Origin: DASSUC01 sp035650075
GTDB taxonomy: Bacteria; Actinomycetota; Actinomycetes; Mycobacteriales; Micromonosporaceae
Reading direction: 5' to 3'
DNA: 19,664 nucleotides
Assembly (NCBI GenBank): GCA_035650075.1
Contig: DASRII010000556.1
Span: 1-19,664 of the forward strand
Part shown: piece after piece, positions 6,863 through 13,966 of the stretch
Layout of the letters: every line of letters starts with the position of its first letter
How positions within the stretch are numbered: the stretch's first letter is position 1
Notes under the pieces: model-generated
The model's database searches: none
Seen by the model: the letters and a program-made list of their open reading frames with translations, nothing else
What the model was told of the DNA's origin: nothing
Program-made: the position numbers and the translations under genes

Positions 6863-7969
6863 TCAGAACGACGCGACCACGTCGAGGTCCAGGCCGTCGG
6901 CGCGGGCCAGGTAGGTGGGCGCCAGGAGATGCCGGCCGCGTACCGACAGCAGCCCGCGAGCGCCGTACAGCGTGGTGCCGTCGGCGACGGCATCCATGGC
7001 GGCGGTGGCGAGCGTGCCGGCCCGTTCGGCCAGGGCCGCGAGCAGCCGGACGCCCTCGTAGCAGCTCTCGCTGTGCCCGCCCGGCACGGGCGCGTGCACT
7101 CCGAACCGCCGGGCGTACGACGCACCGAACGCCAGCCCCGGCTCGGTGAGCACGGTGGCGAAGTAGCCCATGCTCGCGTACAGCTCGCCGGTCGTGTCCC
7201 CACCGGCGCCGAGCAGACCGTTCTCCTCGAGCGCCGGGCACAGCCGCAGGACTCGCTGGGCCAGCTGTGAGCCGGCGAACGCCCGGTTGAACAGCACGAG
7301 GTCCCGGCCGATCAGCGTCAGCAGCACCGCGTCGACCCGGCTCGCGACCAGCCGGTCGAGCAGCGGTTGCGGGTCGACGGCACCCCGGTCGACGTACCGC
7401 TCGCCGGCCACCGTGGCCCCCACCTCGGCCAGGTACCGGCGGGCCGCCTCGTGCACCCGGCGCGGCCAGACGTAGTCGTTGCCGAGCAGGAACCACCGGC
7501 GCGCCCGGCCCTGCCCGGCCAGCCAGCGCAGCACCGGACGCAGCTGGCTGCCCGGAGTCTCGCCGGCGAGGTACACCCCGGGCGAGCGCTCGCCGCCCTC
7601 GTACGGCGGCGTGTATACATACGGCACCGCCGCGCCGATCGCCCGGGCCACCGCGACCCGAACGTCGCTGGCGTGCAGCCCCACGACCGCGTGGACCGCG
7701 CCGGTCCGCACGAGCGAGCCCACCTCGCCGGCCACCGCCGCAGCCGGCCGGCCGCCGTCGACGAGCACCAGCTCGACGGGGCGGCCCAGCACCCCGCCGG
7801 CCGCGTTGAGCTCGGCGGTCGCCAGCGCGGCGCAGTTGATCGCGGCCGGTCCGATCAGCCCGAGCAGGCCCGAAATGGGCACCACGAGACCCACCCGGAG
7901 CGCGTGGACGGGCTCGGTCGCGAGTAGTTGGGCCCGCGCCGGGTCCATGATCGGACTCAGACCATCCAC
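6863..7969 (-). CDS. AmiC-like periplasmic-binding-fold protein, probably a cytoplasmic amide sensor
   Basis: A 368-residue type I periplasmic-binding-fold protein. Its first lobe begins LRVGLVVPISGLLGLIGPAA, followed by ATAELNAAGGVLGRPVELVLVDGG and YVYTPPYEGGERSPGVYLAGETP, as in AmiC and in urea or branched-chain amino acid receptors. There is no signal peptide or lipobox: the N-terminus (DGLSPIMDPARAQLLATEP) is polar, so export is unlikely. No ABC permease or ATPase genes are nearby. AmiC of Pseudomonas is a cytoplasmic amide sensor, and mycobacterial acetamidase operons carry an AmiC-like regulator, which fits the downstream permease and amidase genes. The start may be GTG 7969 or ATG 7948. 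The partner through which it acts is unknown; the adjacent MarR protein is the obvious candidate. Confidence 0.82.
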   Translation of the reverse strand: MDGLSPIMDPARAQLLATEPVHALRVGLVVPISGLLGLIGPAAINCAALATAELNAAGGVLGRPVELVLVDGGRPAAAVAGEVGSLVRTGAVHAVVGLHASDVRVAVARAIGAAVPYVYTPPYEGGERSPGVYLAGETPGSQLRPVLRWLAGQGRARRWFLLGNDYVWPRRVHEAARRYLAEVGATVAGERYVDRGAVDPQPLLDRLVASRVDAVLLTLIGRDLVLFNRAFAGSQLAQRVLRLCPALEENGLLGAGGDTTGELYASMGYFATVLTEPGLAFGASYARRFGVHAPVPGGHSESCYEGVRLLAALAERAGTLATAAMDAVADGTTLYGARGLLSVRGRHLLAPTYLARADGLDLDVVASF

Positions 7970-7980
7970 GGCGCCGAGTA

Positions 7981-7993
7981 TCTTCCGGGAAGA
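7981..7993. promoter_or_regulatory. 13-bp perfect palindrome, candidate MarR operator
   Basis: TCTTCCGGGAAGA (6-bp arms around one G) lies in the short divergent gap between the AmiC-like gene and marR. It starts 12 bp from the GTG of the former and ends 26 bp before the GTG of the latter. AT-rich -10-like hexamers for both directions (TATCTT at 7979-7984 on plus; GATACT at 7977-7982 on minus) overlap its edge, so a bound dimer would block both promoters. Assignment to MarR is inferred from position. Confidence 0.45.
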
Positions 7994-8018
7994 CCGTTTC
8001 GCATAGAGGGAGATTCGG

Positions 8019-8435
8019 GTGCTGCGCTCGTACCTTGCCTATTTACTCGCCGAGGCGGAGCGCGAGGTCAATCGCGGCCTCGCCGAAGCGCTGGCCGAAG
8101 AGGGCGTCACCGTCGAGCACTGGCGCATCCTGCAGGCCCTCTCCGACGGTCTCGGCCACTCGATGAGCGAGCTGGCGGCCGCGGTGCTGATGCCCAGTCC
8201 GACCCTGACCAAGGCCGTCGACCGGCTGGTCGACGACGCCTTGGTCTACCGCCGGCAGGACGACGTCGACCGGCGGCGGGTCGCGGTCTTCCTCTCCGAC
8301 CGGGGCCGCGCGCTGGCCGGTCGGCTGGATCGACGGGTACGGGCGCATGATCGCTCCCTGCGGGCGGCGTACGGTGAACAGCGGACCGAACGCCTGATGC
8401 GTGAGCTGGCTCGGCTCAAGGACGTCCTAGCCTAA
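8019..8435 (+). CDS. MarR-family transcriptional regulator
   Basis: A 138-residue winged-helix dimeric regulator. The order is an N-terminal dimerisation helix (YLAYLLAEAEREVNRGLAEAL, about 5-25), VEHWRILQALSDGLGHSMSELAAAVLMPSPTLTKAVDRLVDDALV with the recognition helix near residues 59-72, and the wing RRQDDVDRRRVAVFLSDRG at 78-96. A C-terminal helix completes the dimer interface. The DxRxR pattern of the wing (DVDRRR) is typical of MarR proteins. The GTG start at 8019 is supported by a good AGGGAGA ribosome binding site (about 8007-8013). It is divergent from the AmiC-like gene, which suggests local control of the amide cluster, and probably of itself. The ligand is unknown. Confidence 0.9.
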   Translation: MLRSYLAYLLAEAEREVNRGLAEALAEEGVTVEHWRILQALSDGLGHSMSELAAAVLMPSPTLTKAVDRLVDDALVYRRQDDVDRRRVAVFLSDRGRALAGRLDRRVRAHDRSLRAAYGEQRTERLMRELARLKDVLA

Positions 8436-8476
8436 ACTGGGGCGAACCTTAATCGACGAAGGCCGAAATACTTCAA

Positions 8477-8571
8477 CCGCGGCTAGCCTGAGAGGCAGCA
8501 CCGCGGTCCCAGCGGGGAGGCAGGTCACCAGCCCCGCGAACCTATCGGCTCGGCAACCGCGTCTAGGTTGC
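8477..8571 (+). ncRNA. Candidate structured 5' leader of the moxR operon (three stem-loops)
   Basis: The 164 bp between marR and moxR hold no gene but show three consecutive hairpins. The first joins CCGCGG 8477-8482 to CCGCGG 8501-8506, with an inner 4-bp stem (8486-8489 with 8493-8496). The second pairs GCGGGG 8512-8517 with CCCCGC 8532-8537. The third pairs GCAACC 8553-8558 with GGTTGC 8566-8571. A competing pairing, AACCTA 8539-8544 with TAGGTT 8564-8569, would break the third. I do not match this to a known riboswitch, and short GC stems arise by chance in DNA this rich. Confidence 0.35.
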
Positions 8572-8599
8572 AGCCGCGGGAACGACGAGGAGGAGGCCA

Positions 8600-9640
8600 G
8601 TGTCCAACCCACGCACCCACACCGAGCTCGGTGAGCCTATGCCGACGGCAGAGTTCCGTGCCGCCACCGAGGCCATCGTGACCAATATCGAGCAGGTCAT
8701 CGAGGGCAAGACCGCCACGGTCAGGCTGGCCCTCGCGGTCATGCTCGCCGAAGGTCACCTCCTCATCGAGGACGTCCCCGGTGTCGGCAAGACGAAACTC
8801 GCCAAGGCGCTCGCCCGCTCGATCGACTGTTCGGTGCGGCGCATCCAATTCACCCCCGACCTCCTGCCGAGCGACGTGACCGGGGTCAGCGTCTACAACC
8901 AGGAGACGCACGACTTCGAGTTCAAGCCGGGCGCGGTCTTCGCGAACCTGGTCGTCGGCGACGAGATCAACCGGGCGTCGCCCAAGACCCAGTCGGCGCT
9001 GCTGGAGTGCATGGAGGAGCGTCAGGTCACCGTCGACGGCGTGACGTACGAGCTGCAGATGCCGTTCATGGTCATCTCGACGCAGAATCCGATCGAGATG
9101 GAGGGCACGTACCCGCTGCCCGAGGCACAGCGCGACCGGTTCACCGCCCGGATCGCTATGGGGTATCCGGACGCCGGCGCCGAGCTGACCATGCTCGACG
9201 TGCACGGCGGCGCCGATCCGCTGTACGACCTGACTCCGGTCGCCGACGCGGCCGTCGTCCGCCGGCTGATCCGGACCGTCCGCGACGTCCATGTGGCCGA
9301 CCAGATCAAGCAGTACGCCGTGAACCTCGTCAACGCCAGCCGGGAATCGCCCGACCTGCGGCTCGGCGCGTCCCCGCGGGCCACCCTGCACCTGTTGCGG
9401 ACCGCCCGCGCGGTGGCCGCCCTCGAGGGACGGGACTACGTGCTGCCGGACGACCTGCAGGCGCTGGCCGTGCCGGTGCTGGCGCACCGGATCATCCCGA
9501 CCGCCGAGGCGCAGCTGTCCCGCCGTACGACCGACGCGATCATCGCCGACCTCGTACACCGGCTCCCCTTGCCGGTCGACCGCCAGCGCTCGCAATTCGA
9601 CACCCGACCGAACCCGAACCAGTACGACCGGAGGCGTTAG
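8600..9640 (+). CDS. MoxR-family AAA+ ATPase
   Basis: A 346-residue AAA+ ATPase of the MoxR branch, chaperone-like proteins that remodel or activate partner complexes in the cytoplasm. Walker A is DVPGVGKT (58-65), Walker B is LVVGDEINRASPKTQSALLE (118-136, with Asp121-Glu122) and sensor 1 is STQNP (160-164). The arginine-rich EAQRDRF (175-181) follows, then the helical lid with LGASPRATLHLLRTARAVA. All ATPase residues appear intact. The GTG start at 8600 has a strong GGAGGAGG ribosome binding site just upstream; an internal Met14 is a weaker alternative. The DUF58 gene follows after 2 bp and the transglutaminase overlaps that, a conserved MoxR-DUF58-transglutaminase arrangement. Confidence 0.93.
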   Translation: MSNPRTHTELGEPMPTAEFRAATEAIVTNIEQVIEGKTATVRLALAVMLAEGHLLIEDVPGVGKTKLAKALARSIDCSVRRIQFTPDLLPSDVTGVSVYNQETHDFEFKPGAVFANLVVGDEINRASPKTQSALLECMEERQVTVDGVTYELQMPFMVISTQNPIEMEGTYPLPEAQRDRFTARIAMGYPDAGAELTMLDVHGGADPLYDLTPVADAAVVRRLIRTVRDVHVADQIKQYAVNLVNASRESPDLRLGASPRATLHLLRTARAVAALEGRDYVLPDDLQALAVPVLAHRIIPTAEAQLSRRTTDAIIADLVHRLPLPVDRQRSQFDTRPNPNQYDRRR

Positions 9641-9642
9641 CG

Positions 9643-10941
9643 GTGAGGGAAGCGCTGCGCGGACTGACCACGCGGGGGAGGTCCTTCCTCGCGGCGGGTG
9701 GCGCCGCGGCCCTGTCCGCTCTGATCCTGGCCGAGAAGGACCTGCTGCGCGTCGCGATCCTCCTCGCGGTTCTGCCGCTGCTCGCCGCGGCGTACGTCGG
9801 TCGCAGCCGGTACAAGCTCGCCTGCAGCCGGACCTTGCAACCGCACCGGGTGCAGGTCGGCGCGACCGCGCGGGTGGTGCTGCGGCTGCAGAACATGTCC
9901 CGGCTGCCGACCGGGACGCTGCTGCTCGAGGACCGGCTGCCGTACGCGCTCGGCAGCCGACCGCGGCTCGTCCTCGAACGGCTCGGAGCCGGCCAGGCCA
10001 GCTCGGTGGCGTACACCGTGCGGGCCGACGTGCGCGGCCGGTACGAGGTCGGCCCGCTCGTCGTGCGGCTGACCGATCCGTTCGGGTTGTGCGAGATGAC
10101 CCGGTCGTTCCCGAGCATCGACCGGCTCACCGTGATCCCCCAGGTGGTGCCGCTGCCGATGGTGCGGCTGGCCGGCGAGTACGCGGGCACCGGAGACAGC
10201 CGGGCCCGTTCGGTCGCCGTGCACGGCGAAGACGACGCGGCGACCCGCGAGTACCGGCACGGCGACGACCTGCGCCGGGTGCACTGGCGATCCACCGCCC
10301 GGGTGGGCGAGCTGATGGTCCGCCGGGAGGAACAGCCCTGGGAGAGCCGGGCGACGGTCGTGCTCGACACCCGGGGGTACGCGCACCGCGGTGAGGGTCC
10401 GACGGCCAGCTTCGAATGGGCCGTCTCGGCCGCCGCCAGTGTCGCCGTGCACCTCCGGCAGGCCGGGTACAAGGTCCGCCTGGTGACCGACGCGGGCATC
10501 GACGTCGACGCGACGGACTCCACGGGCGACGGGCACCTGCTGGACAGCCTGGCCGAGGTCAAGCTGTACCAGCGCGGCGAGGTGTCGCTGCTCGTCGACC
10601 GAGTCCGGCACCGGTCCGACGGTGGATTGATCATTGCGATGCTCGGGTTGCTCACGCCGCCCGAGGCCGAGATGCTGGCCGCGCTCCGCACGAACAGCGC
10701 TACCTGCGTCGGCTTCCTGATCGACTCCACCACCTGGCTGAACCTGCCGACCGCCGCCCGGGAGGAGGCCGACCACGCGTACAACGACGCCGCGCTCGGC
10801 CTGCTGCACAGCGGGTGGCGGGTCGTCGGCGTGAACCACGGCACGAAGCTGCCCGCCGTCTGGCCGCAGGCGGCCCGCGGGCAGCAGGGCTTCGCCTACC
10901 GCGCCGCGATGGCCGAGACCGTGGCGGGAGGTGTTCGGTGA
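9643..10941 (+). CDS. DUF58 domain membrane-anchored protein
   Basis: A 432-residue protein with two hydrophobic segments near the N-terminus (about 15-30 and 36-52) and a long soluble region. That region contains the DUF58 signature YRHGDDLRRVHWRSTARVGELMVRREEQPWE and a following VVLDTRGY strand that begins a von Willebrand factor A-like fold. DUF58 proteins accompany MoxR ATPases and are thought to be their membrane-associated partners, but the biochemical role is unsettled. The GTG start at 9643 lies 2 bp after the moxR stop with GGAGG at about 9630-9634. In-frame extension upstream would run inside moxR and is rejected. The stop overlaps the next start as GTGA, so translation of the two is coupled. 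Confidence 0.9.
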   Translation: MREALRGLTTRGRSFLAAGGAAALSALILAEKDLLRVAILLAVLPLLAAAYVGRSRYKLACSRTLQPHRVQVGATARVVLRLQNMSRLPTGTLLLEDRLPYALGSRPRLVLERLGAGQASSVAYTVRADVRGRYEVGPLVVRLTDPFGLCEMTRSFPSIDRLTVIPQVVPLPMVRLAGEYAGTGDSRARSVAVHGEDDAATREYRHGDDLRRVHWRSTARVGELMVRREEQPWESRATVVLDTRGYAHRGEGPTASFEWAVSAAASVAVHLRQAGYKVRLVTDAGIDVDATDSTGDGHLLDSLAEVKLYQRGEVSLLVDRVRHRSDGGLIIAMLGLLTPPEAEMLAALRTNSATCVGFLIDSTTWLNLPTAAREEADHAYNDAALGLLHSGWRVVGVNHGTKLPAVWPQAARGQQGFAYRAAMAETVAGGVR

Positions 10942-13418
10942 CGTCGCGCAGACATATCGGGTACATCGCCGCCGCGGCGACGCTGCTGGCGGCGTTCCCG
11001 CTGTCGACGATCTTCGACCGGTGGACGTGGCTGGTCCAGTGCTTGATCGGGGTCGCGCTGGTGACGGGGTCGGCGACGCTGGCCCGCACCCTGCGTGCGC
11101 CGCTCTGGGGTCAGATCCTGGCCATGGCCGGAGCGCTGCTCATCGGCCTCACCTGGCTCTTCCAGGGCGAGAACAGCACGGCGATCCTCGGCATCATCCC
11201 GACCAACGAGACCTTCGAGTACTTCGGCCAGCTGCTGCGCCAGTCGGGTCCGGAGATGCAGTCCCAGGGCATCCCGGTACAGGACGACGACAGCCTGCTC
11301 TTCCTCACGATGCTCGGCGTCGGGACGGTGGCGATCGTCGTCGACGTGTGCGCCGTCGGGCTGCGCCGGCCCGCCCTGGCCGGGCTGCCGATGCTGGCGA
11401 TCTACTCGGTACCGGTGGCCGTGCACTACGACAGCGTGCCGGTACTGGCGTTCATCATCGGATCGTCCGGCTACCTGTGGCTGCTCGTCACGGACAACGT
11501 CGACCGGGTCCGCCGATTCGGCCGCCGGTTCTCCGGTGACGGGCGGGACATCGACGTGTGGGAGCCGTCGCCGCTGGCGGCCGCCGGGCGGCGGTTGGCC
11601 GTCGTCGGCGTGCTGGTCGCGATCGTGCTGCCGTTCGCCGTACCGGGCATGACCACCGGGCTCCTCGACCGCTTCGGCACGGGCGGCAACGGTACCGGTA
11701 CCGGCCCCGGCCGCGGCGGCGGGTCGCAGGTCAACCTGTGGGCGCTGCTGCAGGGCCAGCTCAACCAGGACGAAGAGTTCCCGATGCTCCAGGTGACGAC
11801 GAGCGACCCCAGCCCGTACTACCTGCGGATGGCGGTCGCCGACGACCTGCAGCCCGGCGGGTTCCGCAACCGGACGCCGACCGGCCGGCAGTCCGCCGCC
11901 AACTTGCCCGACCCTCAGGCGAACCGGCGGTCGGACGTCACTTACCGCGGGGCCAGCGCGACGGTCAAGATCACGAACAACCTCGACATGGGTCTGTTGC
12001 CGGTGTACACCCAACCGATCACAACCCGCGGGTTGGACGGAAGCTGGGCGTACGACGCCTCGATGAACGTGATCTTCTCGCCTCGCAGCAGCACGAAGAA
12101 CAAGACCTACGAGTTCGACTACCTGCGTGCCGAGTACTCGCCGGAGGCGCTGCGCCGGTCGCAGCCGCTGGACCCGAACAGCCAGCTGCTGATCACCCAG
12201 GCCCGGATCCCCTCTCCCCGGGTGGCCCAGATCGACAACCTGGTCAACAGCCTGACCGCCGACAAGACCACCGTCTACGACAAGGTACGGGCGCTGTTCG
12301 ACCACTTCTCCGCCAAGAACGGCTACACGTACTCGATCGTGGCCGAGTCGGCGACGACCGGGACCGCCATCGAGAACTTCCTGTTCGCCAGCAAGTCCGG
12401 CTACTGCGTCCAGTACGCCGCCGCGCTCGCGTGGCTGGTCCGCGCGGCAGGCATCCCGGCGCGGGTCGCGTTCGGCTTCACCCAGGGTGCCCGGGACGGC
12501 AACACGTACCTGCTGACGAACCTCAACCTGCACGCGTGGACCGAGGTGTACTTCGACGGGTTCGGCTGGGTACCCTTCGACGCCACTCCGGCGACGTCCA
12601 TCCGCGGCTCGGTCTCGACCGCGTGGGGTCCCGACGTCAACGCGCCGACGCCGTCGACCGGTCCGTCGTCCAGCGTCGGTCCCGGCCCGGATGCCAGCCT
12701 CGACCCGAGTGGATCGTCCAACCCGCGGGGTGACCTGCAGTTCGGCGACGACGACCTCACCCCCGGTGGCGGCCTCACGCCGGCCGATCCACGCTGGCCC
12801 GGCTACCTCATCATCGGCGGTGTGCTGCTAGCCATGCTGGCGGCGGCCCCGGCCGTGCGGCGGGTGCTGCTGCGCCGGCGGAGGCGGCCGATCCCGGCGT
12901 CCGTCGCGGTACGGGTCACCGGCGACGGTGACGCGACCGAACGGGCCGGGCCACTCGTCGTGGTGCCCGAGGGGCCGGAGGCCGTACGCGCCCGGCGGGA
13001 CGCGCACGCGGCCTGGGACGAGCTGATCGACACGCTCGTCGACCTCCGGATGGATGTCGACCCGGCCGAGACACCCCGCATGACCGCGGACCGGGTCGTC
13101 CGTGACGCCGAACTGAAGGGTGAAATCGCGAGCGGTGCACGGCTGCTCGGCTCGGCCGAGGAACGGGCCCGGTACGCCCGCGAGCCGTTGGTCACCGACC
13201 AGCTCGGTACATCGCTACGTGGCGTGCGGCGCGCTCTGATGGCGCGGGTCTCCGGGCGGACCCGGCTGGTCGCGACGCTCTTCCCACCGTCGGTACTGCA
13301 ACGGTGGCAGACCGGCTCCATCACGATGGCGACCAGCGTGATTACCACGGTCGGACAGGCTCGGGACGCGGTCGTACGAGTCTTCAACCCGAGGCGTCTA
13401 CTGCCCGTCCGTCGCTAA
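10938..13418 (+). CDS. TgpA-like membrane transglutaminase (DUF3488-transglutaminase-DUF4129)
   Basis: An 826-residue membrane protein. Residues 1-240 hold about seven hydrophobic segments (DUF3488/TgpA_N type). A glycine-rich linker (247-263) leads to an extracytoplasmic region with a transglutaminase-like papain fold. The catalytic triad is complete: Cys490 (SGYCVQYAAALAWLVRAAGIPARV), His532 (NLHAWTEVYF) and Asp548 (WVPFDATPA). A Pro/Ser/Gly-rich linker (about 565-600) is followed by another membrane segment (622-641), an arginine cluster and a DUF4129-like cytoplasmic region (DAHAAWDELIDTLVDLRMDVD). The last 70 residues look poorly conserved. Proteins of this type may cross-link or hydrolyse cell-surface proteins or peptides; the substrate is unknown. 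GTG start overlaps the DUF58 stop by 4 bp. Confidence 0.92.
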   Translation: MTSRRHIGYIAAAATLLAAFPLSTIFDRWTWLVQCLIGVALVTGSATLARTLRAPLWGQILAMAGALLIGLTWLFQGENSTAILGIIPTNETFEYFGQLLRQSGPEMQSQGIPVQDDDSLLFLTMLGVGTVAIVVDVCAVGLRRPALAGLPMLAIYSVPVAVHYDSVPVLAFIIGSSGYLWLLVTDNVDRVRRFGRRFSGDGRDIDVWEPSPLAAAGRRLAVVGVLVAIVLPFAVPGMTTGLLDRFGTGGNGTGTGPGRGGGSQVNLWALLQGQLNQDEEFPMLQVTTSDPSPYYLRMAVADDLQPGGFRNRTPTGRQSAANLPDPQANRRSDVTYRGASATVKITNNLDMGLLPVYTQPITTRGLDGSWAYDASMNVIFSPRSSTKNKTYEFDYLRAEYSPEALRRSQPLDPNSQLLITQARIPSPRVAQIDNLVNSLTADKTTVYDKVRALFDHFSAKNGYTYSIVAESATTGTAIENFLFASKSGYCVQYAAALAWLVRAAGIPARVAFGFTQGARDGNTYLLTNLNLHAWTEVYFDGFGWVPFDATPATSIRGSVSTAWGPDVNAPTPSTGPSSSVGPGPDASLDPSGSSNPRGDLQFGDDDLTPGGGLTPADPRWPGYLIIGGVLLAMLAAAPAVRRVLLRRRRRPIPASVAVRVTGDGDATERAGPLVVVPEGPEAVRARRDAHAAWDELIDTLVDLRMDVDPAETPRMTADRVVRDAELKGEIASGARLLGSAEERARYAREPLVTDQLGTSLRGVRRALMARVSGRTRLVATLFPPSVLQRWQTGSITMATSVITTVGQARDAVVRVFNPRRLLPVRR

Positions 13419-13432
13419 CGACGATCGACGCG

Positions 13433-13456
13433 GTGGTCCCGATCCGTCGGGGCCAC
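13433..13456. terminator. Hairpin terminator candidate after tgpA-like gene
   Basis: GTGGTCCCGA (13433-13442) pairs with TCGGGGCCAC (13447-13456), a 10-bp stem with one G-U pair (in the plus-strand RNA) and a TCCG loop, 14 bp past the transglutaminase stop. There is no T tract, which is common for actinobacterial terminators. It lies between convergent genes and may serve both strands. Confidence 0.6.
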
Positions 13457-13458
13457 TA

Positions 13459-13482
13459 CGCCGGCGCCGGCCTCCGCCGGCG
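13459..13482. terminator. Second hairpin, tandem with the first
   Basis: CGCCGGCG (13459-13466) repeats at 13475-13482. Being self-complementary, the copies form an 8-bp all-GC stem with an 8-nt loop. The hairpin lies 12 bp past the DUF3040 stop on the minus strand, so with its neighbour it forms a probable bidirectional terminator. Confidence 0.55.
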
Positions 13483-13494
13483 CGGGTCAGACTG

Positions 13495-13884
13495 TCAGCC
13501 TCCGGTGCCGCCGTCCGGACGGCGACGCCAGCGCTCCTCGAGGCGGTCGATGAGCGACAGCCGCCGCGGTCTGGTACGCCGGCTGGCCGTACCGCCGACG
13601 GCATGCAGGTCGGCGCCGTGCGCACGGCGCCTCGACATGACTCCGAACGCCGCGGCGCTCATCATCACGACGAAGCCGGCTACGCCGAGCAACGAAGACT
13701 TGCTGACTGTGCCGTAGACGACCAGCGCGAGCCCGACGATGCCAATGACGACCGCGACGAGCAGCCGCCGCCGCGCATGGAACCGCGGGTCGGTGGCGCG
13801 CACCGCCGAGGCGAACTTGGGGTCCTCGGCAAGCGACCGCTCGATCTGCTCGAACAGCCGCTGCTCGTGCTCCGAGAGCGGCAC
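13495..13884 (-). CDS. DUF3040 family small membrane protein
   Basis: A 129-residue actinobacterial protein of unknown function. It opens with MPLSEHEQRLFEQIERSLAE then DPKFASAVR, the conserved soluble head of DUF3040 proteins. Two membrane segments follow (about residues 40-58 and 63-83), and a basic Arg-rich cytoplasmic tail closes it. The GTG start at 13884 is supported by a strong GGGGAGGAG ribosome binding site about 5 nt upstream. The gene is convergent with the transglutaminase gene and downstream of dinB on the same strand. An 82-bp gap with a hairpin separates it from dinB, so it probably has its own promoter, although I could not identify one. Confidence 0.88.
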   Translation of the reverse strand: MPLSEHEQRLFEQIERSLAEDPKFASAVRATDPRFHARRRLLVAVVIGIVGLALVVYGTVSKSSLLGVAGFVVMMSAAAFGVMSRRRAHGADLHAVGGTASRRTRPRRLSLIDRLEERWRRRPDGGTGG

Positions 13885-13938
13885 GGTACTCCTCCCCGGT
13901 CATCGTGGCCGATCACGGGATGTGACCGGCGGACCGTG

Positions 13939-13954
13939 GCAGCCAGCCGGCTGC
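13939..13954 (-). terminator. Small hairpin downstream of dinB
   Basis: GCAGCC (13939-13944) pairs with GGCTGC (13949-13954) around a 4-nt loop, 12 bp beyond the dinB stop. It is a short stem without a T tract, so it is only a possible terminator of the dnaE2-to-dinB run. The rest of the gap before the DUF3040 start shows only that gene's ribosome binding site. Confidence 0.35.
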
Positions 13955-13966
13955 TTACCCGTCAGT

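Noticed and set aside
8484..8489. TAGCCT as a -10 box for the moxR operon
   Set aside because: No acceptable -35 element lies 16-19 bp upstream, and the hexamer falls within the first leader hairpin; I could not locate the moxR promoter with confidence.
8436..8599. A TPP or cobalamin riboswitch in the moxR leader, suggested by CTGAGAGG
   Set aside because: The rest of the conserved TPP core and any B12 box are missing, and the downstream genes are unrelated to thiamine or cobalamin.
8525..9595. A 356-codon minus-strand frame opposite moxR
   Set aside because: The sense strand encodes an intact MoxR ATPase with Walker A, Walker B and sensor motifs; the antisense product has no motif.
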